Shown here piece by piece: positions 59,417 to 64,000 of a DNA stretch of 64,000 nt. Within the stretch, counting starts at the first letter, position 1; every line of letters begins with the position of its first letter. Source of the DNA: Clostridiales bacterium (GTDB taxonomy: Bacteria; Bacillota; Clostridia; Oscillospirales; Oscillospiraceae); assembly GCA_029008095.1 (NCBI GenBank), contig JAQXJB010000038.1, positions 32,242-96,241 on the forward strand. The letters are read 5' to 3'. The position numbers and the translations under genes are program-made. Below the pieces are notes generated by a model that saw only the letters and a list, made by a program, of their open reading frames with translations, was not told the origin of the DNA and ran no database searches.

Positions 59417-59505
59417 TCAGCATATCACAACTTGTGCAATAAAGGGTGGAATTTTTCCTTAAAAGGATATATAATCTATGCATTAAATGCAAAAGGAGAA
59501 TCCCC

Positions 59506-60087
59506 ATGAAAGAAGTCATCAGCCGCGCGGACGCGCTGGCTCTCTTGAAGAAGTACAACACCGAGACATTCCATCTGCAGCACGCCTACACTGTCGAAGG
59601 CGTAATGCGCTGGTTCGCCCAGCAGCTTGGCTACGGCGATGATGCCGATTACTGGGCAACTGTCGGTCTGCTGCATGATATCGATTACGAGCTCTACCCC
59701 GAGCAGCATTGTCAGAAAGCTCCCGAGCTTCTGCGCGAGGGCGGCTGTTCCGAGGAATTCATCCATGCCGTATGCTCCCACGGCTTCGGCATTTGCTCCG
59801 ATATTGAGCCGGAGCACGAGATGGAAAAGGTGCTCTTTGCATCTGATGAGCTCACCGGACTCATCGGCGCGGCAGCTCGGATGCGTCCGTCCAAGAGCAC
59901 CAAGGACATGGAGCTGTCCAGCCTGAAGAAGAAATACAAGGACAAGAAGTTCGCCGCCGGCTGCTCCCGCGACATAATATCCCAGGGTGCCGAGCGCCTC
60001 GGGTGGGAGCTTGACCGCCTGCTGAGCGATACGCTTGAAGCCATGAAGAGCTGCGAGGACGTGGTGACGGCCTGCATGGCAGAATGA
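59506..60087 (+). CDS. HD domain (HDIG-type) hydrolase
   Basis: A 193-residue protein with an HD-superfamily metal-dependent phosphohydrolase fold. LLHDIDYELYPEQH carries the HD pair, preceded by HLQHAYTVEGVMRW (first His) and followed by HAVCSHGFGI (His ligands). Such proteins hydrolyse nucleotides or phosphate esters; this branch (HDIG-like) is common in Clostridia and unassigned. Start ATG at 59506 has AAAAGGAG upstream; an earlier in-frame start at 59446 has no RBS. It lies between two ferredoxin-type aldo/keto reductases. Confidence 0.82.
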   Translation: MKEVISRADALALLKKYNTETFHLQHAYTVEGVMRWFAQQLGYGDDADYWATVGLLHDIDYELYPEQHCQKAPELLREGGCSEEFIHAVCSHGFGICSDIEPEHEMEKVLFASDELTGLIGAAARMRPSKSTKDMELSSLKKKYKDKKFAAGCSRDIISQGAERLGWELDRLLSDTLEAMKSCEDVVTACMAE

Positions 60088-60125
60088 CCCCTAACATCCC
60101 AAAATAACAGTTGGAGGGAAGCTAT

Positions 60126-61268
60126 ATGAATTATAGACGGCTGGGAAAAACCGGACTGATGGTCAGCGAAATAGGCTTCGGCGCCGAGTGGATGGAACGC
60201 CACAGCCTTGAGGAATGTAAGGCCGTTGTTGCCGAATGCGAAAAACAAGGTATCAATATCCTTGACTGCTGGATGTCAGAACCCAACGTCCGCTCCAACC
60301 TCGGCGCAGCCATCAAAGGCAGGCGTGAGAAATGGTACATTCAGGGTCACATCGGTTCCACCTGGCAAAATGGTCAGTACGTCCGCAGCCGTGACGTGGC
60401 AGCGGCAAAAAACGCCTTTGAAGACCTGCTCGCCCGTTTTGACACGGATTACATAGACCTCGGTATGATCCACTATGTCGATCAGTTTGCCGATTGGGAC
60501 ACGATAGTTAACGGCCCGTTTCTGGATTATGTGATGGAACTGAAAGCCCGCGGAACCATCCGCCACATCGGCATGAGTACTCACAATCCCGCCATAGCCA
60601 AAAAGGCCGTGGAGAGCGGTATCGTGGAGATGATACTGTTCAGCATCAACCCCGCCTTTGACATGATGCCCCCCTCTGAGAATATTGACGCCTACTTCGC
60701 CGATGAATACGATCCCTCGCTGGGCGGCGTCGCCCCCGAAAGGGCGGAGCTGTATAAGCTCTGCGAACAGAACGACGTGGGAATCACCGTTATGAAGGGT
60801 TTTGCCGGCGGCAGACTGTTCAGCGCCGAGCGTTCCCCATTCGGCGTGGCTTTGACGCCTGTGCAGTGCATACACTATTGTCTGACCCGTCCCGCAGTCA
60901 GCGCTGTAATGGTGGGCTACGATACCCCGGAACAAGTGACCGATGCCGTGTCTTATGAAACCGCCGACGATGATGCAAAGGATTATGCCTCCATTCTCGC
61001 CGGTGCTCCCCGCCATGCGTATCACGGTCAATGTACCTACTGCGGCCACTGCAAGCCCTGCCCCAACGACATTGACATCGCCATGATCAATAAGCTCTAT
61101 GATTTGGCGACTATGCAGAGTGAAGTTCCCGCTTCCATAAAGGCCCACTATAAGGAGCTGAAGCACTCCGCGGCGGAATGTATCGGCTGCGGCGGCTGCG
61201 AGACCCGCTGTCCCTTTGGTGTGAAAGTCGCGGAACGCATGGAAAAGGCCGCTCGGCTCTTTGCCTGA
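60126..61268 (+). CDS. Aldo/keto reductase with C-terminal [4Fe-4S] domain, copy 2
   Basis: A 380-residue reductase. The barrel contains YRRLGKTGLMVSEIGFGAEW and DYIDLGMIHYVDQFADWDT; in the second beta strand the catalytic DxxxxY region reads LDCWMSEPNVRSNLG, with no Tyr at the usual place, so the active site may be altered. The C-terminus has CTYCGHCKPCPNDIDI and CIGCGGCETRCPFG for two clusters. Homologous to copy 1 but distant. Start at 60126 has GGAGGGAAG upstream. It follows the HD gene by 38 bases and is likely co-transcribed with it. Confidence 0.88.
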   Translation: MNYRRLGKTGLMVSEIGFGAEWMERHSLEECKAVVAECEKQGINILDCWMSEPNVRSNLGAAIKGRREKWYIQGHIGSTWQNGQYVRSRDVAAAKNAFEDLLARFDTDYIDLGMIHYVDQFADWDTIVNGPFLDYVMELKARGTIRHIGMSTHNPAIAKKAVESGIVEMILFSINPAFDMMPPSENIDAYFADEYDPSLGGVAPERAELYKLCEQNDVGITVMKGFAGGRLFSAERSPFGVALTPVQCIHYCLTRPAVSAVMVGYDTPEQVTDAVSYETADDDAKDYASILAGAPRHAYHGQCTYCGHCKPCPNDIDIAMINKLYDLATMQSEVPASIKAHYKELKHSAAECIGCGGCETRCPFGVKVAERMEKAARLFA

Positions 61269-61308
61269 AAATGCAAAACTCATCCGAAAAGACCCCAAAA
61301 TCGAAACG

Positions 61309-61336
61309 GAGCCGCCCTTCGGCGGCTCTATTTTTT
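61309..61336 (+). terminator. Terminator of the HD / aldo-keto reductase unit
   Basis: GAGCCGCC (61309-61316) pairs with GGCGGCTC (61321-61328) around a CTTC tetraloop-like loop, followed by TATTTTTT. Confidence 0.88.
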
Positions 61337-61426
61337 GCGCTCTCTCTTTACAAACTGCCACCCTTACATTATAATAAATTATTACAAATGGTATTATTTA
61401 TTCTCAGCTAAACGGAGGCGGCAGAC

Positions 61427-61954
61427 TTGGAGGAACGCTTTAATGAAATACTATCCCGGCTGAGGCATGAAAAAGGCGTAAGCCAGCGCGAAGCCGCAGC
61501 GGCCCTCGGTATATCCCAGGCGCTGTTATCCCACTACGAAAATGGCGTGCGCGAGCCCGGTCTGATTTTTCTTGCTCAGGCCTGTGAATACTACGGGGTC
61601 TCTGCCGATTACATTCTCGGCCGCAGCGCATACCGGCATAAGCTGGACTTCAGCCAGGAACAGCTCGCCAATTCCGAGTCCTTCTTTGGATCTTGCATTG
61701 AACTTGTCAGGGCAGCATTCACCCTTGAAGACGACATTGACCGCTGCCGCATGGGTTCGATGGTCTCCGCTATGCTATACAGCATTTCCGCCGCCGGAGC
61801 GGACAGCAGTTCCGCCCATCGCGAGCTCGTTGACGCTCTGATATTCCTGCGCCGCGCACAGCTCTCCGAGGCCTTTTCCAAAGCCGGATTTACCCTCCCG
61901 GAGGCGATTCGTTTCCGCACTGAAGAAGAATTATCCATGCTTTTCAATAAATGA
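61427..61954 (+). CDS. XRE family transcriptional regulator
   Basis: A 175-residue regulator. Residues about 5-62 form a Cro/C1-type helix-turn-helix: RLRHEKGVSQREAAAALGISQALLSHYENGVREPGL. The remaining 110 residues are mostly helical and may form an oligomer or ligand domain. Start is TTG at 61427 with ACGGAGG upstream. AT-rich palindromic sequence TAATAAATTATTA just before the gene, near 61374, is a possible self-operator. It lies 12 bases before lepA and is probably co-transcribed with it. Confidence 0.85.
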   Translation: MEERFNEILSRLRHEKGVSQREAAAALGISQALLSHYENGVREPGLIFLAQACEYYGVSADYILGRSAYRHKLDFSQEQLANSESFFGSCIELVRAAFTLEDDIDRCRMGSMVSAMLYSISAAGADSSSAHRELVDALIFLRRAQLSEAFSKAGFTLPEAIRFRTEEELSMLFNK

Positions 61955-61966
61955 GGTAAACTTACG

Positions 61967-63772
61967 ATGATAGAACAGTCCAAAATCCGAAACTTCTCCA
62001 TAATCGCCCATATAGACCACGGCAAGAGCACCCTTGCCGACCGTCTGCTGGAAAAGTGCCACGCCGTTGACCCCCGCTTGATGGAAAACCAACTTCTTGA
62101 CAACATGGATCTGGAGCGCGAGCGCGGTATAACCATAAAGGCCCGCGCCGTCGGTCTGAGCTATCAGGCTAATGACGGCGAATATTACACACTCAACCTC
62201 ATCGACACCCCGGGTCACGTGGACTTCAACTACGAGGTCTCCCGCAGTCTCGCTGCCTGCGAAGGCGCCGTCCTCGTGGTGGACGCCCGTCAGGGCACCG
62301 AGGCTCAGACTCTTGCCAACGCCTACCTCGCACTTGACAACAATCTGGAAATACTTCCGGTTATCAACAAGATAGACCTTCCCGGCGCAGACCCGGAAAA
62401 GGTCAAGCATGAGATAGAGGACATCATAGGCATCCCCGCCCTTGACGCTCCCGAGATATCTGCCAAGCTTGGTCTGAACATTGAGGACGTGCTTGAGGAC
62501 ATTGTCAAAAACGTCCCCGCCCCCAAGGGCGATCCCAACGCTCCCCTGAAGGCTCTCATCTTTGACAGCCAGTATGACAGCTTTGTAGGCGTCATCGTTT
62601 ACATCCGCATCAAGGACGGCAAGATACGTCCCGGCATGGACATAAAAATGATGGCCTCCGGCGCGGTCTATAAGGTAGTTGAAGTCGGCCACCTGCGCCC
62701 CGTTGGCATGGAATCCTGCGCCGAGCTGGCCGCCGGAGATGTCGGCTACTTCACCGCCAGCATCAAAAACGTTTCCGACACGCAGTCAGGTGACACGGTC
62801 ACCGGCAACGATGATCCCGCCACTGAGGCTCTGCCCGGCTACCGCCCGGCTCAGCCTATGGTCTACTCCGGCATCTACCCCGCTGACGGAGCGCGCTATC
62901 CTGACCTCCGCGACGCGCTGGATAAGCTCAAGCTCAACGACGCCGCCCTCTCCTTTGAGCCGGAATCCTCCGCTGCTCTGGGCTTCGGCTTCCGCTGCGG
63001 TTTTCTCGGCCTGCTTCACATGGAGATCATACAGGAGCGCCTGGAGCGCGAGTTCAACCTTGACCTCATCACCACCGCACCCAGCGTTATTTATAAGGTC
63101 GTCAAAACCGACGGCGAAACAGTGATGATAGACAACCCTCTGAATTACCCCGATCCCTCCGTCATTGAATGGGCGGAAGAGCCCTTCGTCAAGGCCTCCA
63201 TCATGACCCCCACCGAGTACGTCGGCAACATTATGGATCTCTGCCAGGATCGGCGCGGCGAGTTCAAGGACATGGTCTACCTCGACTCGGAGCGAGTGGA
63301 GCTTCATTACCACATGCCCCTCAACGAAATAATATATGACTTCTTCGACGCCCTCAAGTCCCGTACCAAGGGCTACGCCTCCCTGGATTATGAGCTGGAG
63401 GAATACCGGCAGTCGGAGCTTGTCAAGCTAGACATTCTGCTCAACGGCGACGTGGTGGACGCTCTCTCCTTCATCGTCCATAAGGACAAGGCTTACGCCC
63501 GCGGCCGCCGCATCGCAGAAAAGCTCAAGGAGAATATCCCGCGCCAGCTCTTCGAGGTACCCGTTCAGGCCGCTATCGGCGGAAAGGTCATCGCCCGCGA
63601 GACCATCAAGGCCATGCGCAAGGACGTTCTCGCCAAGTGCTACGGCGGCGATATCACCAGAAAGAAAAAACTGCTGGAAAAGCAGAAGGAAGGCAAAAAG
63701 CGCATGCGCAGCCTCGGCAGCGTTTCCGTCCCTCAGGAAGCATTCATGGCCGTCCTCCGCCTCGACGAATAA
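61967..63772 (+). CDS. lepA: Elongation factor 4 (LepA) GTPase
   Basis: A 601-residue translational GTPase of normal length. G1 [15 protein letters not shown]3 [11 protein letters not shown] and G4 [10 protein letters not shown] are all intact; the LepA-specific C-terminal domain is present ([21 protein letters not shown]). It back-translocates or remodels stalled ribosomes and aids translation under ionic stress. RBS TGAGGTAAACTTACG precedes the ATG. In many Firmicutes lepA is followed by hemW and the hrcA chaperone operon; here a terminator follows and the next gene starts just beyond the window. Confidence 0.96.
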   Translation: MIEQSKIRNFSIIAHIDHGKSTLADRLLEKCHAVDPRLMENQLLDNMDLERERGITIKARAVGLSYQANDGEYYTLNLIDTPGHVDFNYEVSRSLAACEGAVLVVDARQGTEAQTLANAYLALDNNLEILPVINKIDLPGADPEKVKHEIEDIIGIPALDAPEISAKLGLNIEDVLEDIVKNVPAPKGDPNAPLKALIFDSQYDSFVGVIVYIRIKDGKIRPGMDIKMMASGAVYKVVEVGHLRPVGMESCAELAAGDVGYFTASIKNVSDTQSGDTVTGNDDPATEALPGYRPAQPMVYSGIYPADGARYPDLRDALDKLKLNDAALSFEPESSAALGFGFRCGFLGLLHMEIIQERLEREFNLDLITTAPSVIYKVVKTDGETVMIDNPLNYPDPSVIEWAEEPFVKASIMTPTEYVGNIMDLCQDRRGEFKDMVYLDSERVELHYHMPLNEIIYDFFDALKSRTKGYASLDYELEEYRQSELVKLDILLNGDVVDALSFIVHKDKAYARGRRIAEKLKENIPRQLFEVPVQAAIGGKVIARETIKAMRKDVLAKCYGGDITRKKKLLEKQKEGKKRMRSLGSVSVPQEAFMAVLRLDE

Positions 63773-63789
63773 CGACATTTTCAGTCAAA

Positions 63790-63819
63790 CAGACACGCTT
63801 ACCGCGTGTCTGTTTTTTT
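63790..63819 (+). terminator. Terminator of lepA
   Basis: CAGACACGC (63790-63798) pairs perfectly with GCGTGTCTG (63804-63812), followed by seven T residues. Confidence 0.9.
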
Positions 63820-63924
63820 ATGCCTTTATTTCCATATTTATACAATTTTTGGTTCGTTAAATATCTCTTTAGTGAGTTTGCACCAAATTTGCTTTTCTGT
63901 CATTTTCGTGCAATCCTACCCCGG

Positions 63925-63947
63925 TGTCCACGTCGCAGACGTTGACA
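63925..63947 (+). promoter_or_regulatory. Near-perfect palindrome overlapping a -35 box before the next gene
   Basis: TGTCCACGTC (63925-63934) and GACGTTGACA (63938-63947) form an inverted repeat with nine of ten bases matching and a 3-base centre. Its right arm contains a consensus TTGACA -35 (63942-63947); the matching -10 is weak. A repressor bound here would block the promoter. A small hairpin, GCCCG with CGGGC, follows at about 63954-63975. It is not the CIRCE sequence. Confidence 0.5.
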
Positions 63948-63991
63948 TAAATAGCCCGGTTCATGTTTACGGGCCCAAAAATATTTGTAAT

Positions 63992-63997
63992 AGGAGG
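63992..63997 (+). promoter_or_regulatory. Ribosome binding site of a gene starting after the window
   Basis: AGGAGG lies at 63992-63997 and the window ends three bases later, so a rightward gene probably starts within about ten bases beyond the edge. Confidence 0.7.
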
Positions 63998-64000
63998 AAA

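Noticed and set aside
63821..64000. A CIRCE element before the next gene
   Set aside because: The palindrome is not TTAGCACTC-N9-GAGTGCTAA.

Overview
The window looks like chromosomal DNA of a strictly anaerobic, fairly GC-rich Clostridia bacterium, probably Oscillospirales-like. Grounds: many lipoproteins with Gram-positive lipoboxes, strong AGGAGG-type ribosome binding sites with frequent TTG and GTG starts, a Firmicutes-type LexA box, oxygen-sensitive enzymes (two glycyl radical enzymes, radical SAM proteins, a molybdenum hydroxylase, ferredoxin-type aldo/keto reductases) and no respiratory chain genes. I saw no tRNA, rRNA, CRISPR array, prophage or transposase. The taxonomic call is inference from gene style, not from a marker tree.

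Layout. 1-3.5 kb: a tandem structured element in front of degV, then a MoxR ATPase and VWA pair. 3.5-6.5 kb: a DUF1292 protein, an acyl-CoA ligase and an E2-like acyltransferase. 6.7-11.7 kb: a leftward set of three related cupins and a solute-binding lipoprotein, divergent from a PucR-type regulator. 11.7-14.9 kb: an AT-rich islet with a strong promoter, a tiny ORF, a trypsin-like protease broken by one in-frame TAA, and a lipoprotein. 14.9-25 kb: glycyl radical enzyme 1 with its activase, a DUF169 protein, truA, two lipoproteins, and glycyl radical enzyme 2 without an activase. 25-32.7 kb: a DMT transporter, then a rightward molybdenum hydroxylase module (hydroxylase lacking an FAD domain, FAD/iron-sulfur oxidoreductase, small Cys4 protein, second DUF169 protein). 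32.7-38.4 kb: radical SAM protein, WYL regulator, hydrolase/metallo-beta-lactamase fusion, zinc-type macrodomain and DUF362 ferredoxin. 38.4-43.5 kb: a complete leftward BMP-type ABC importer. 43.7-53.5 kb: zinc alcohol dehydrogenase, second solute-binding lipoprotein, a thymidylate synthase-like enzyme, iron alcohol dehydrogenase, tandem MATE exporters, NudC and DUF2087. 53.5-64 kb: a hairpin element, a membrane EAL protein, a third MATE, a PAP2 phosphatase, a LexA-boxed 33-residue membrane peptide, two ferredoxin-type aldo/keto reductases around an HD protein, an XRE regulator and lepA.

How it fits together. The theme is anaerobic catabolism of small organic compounds: uptake (BMP importer, solute-binding lipoproteins), radical-based bond cleavage (glycyl radical enzymes), oxidation by the molybdenum hydroxylase with electrons passed to an FAD/Fe-S partner, aldehyde/alcohol interconversion (Zn and Fe alcohol dehydrogenases, aldo/keto reductases) and CoA activation. 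No substrate can be fixed from sequence alone.

The strongest unexplained signal is a three-helix structured element found three times: twice in tandem before degV (46-189 and 190-320) and once, on the other strand, before an aldo/keto reductase (59301-59416). The copies share an unpaired TCG / CAACC internal loop and an ATGGCAA linker, while their helices differ in sequence yet still pair. The set lies in the sense 5' leaders of two different genes.
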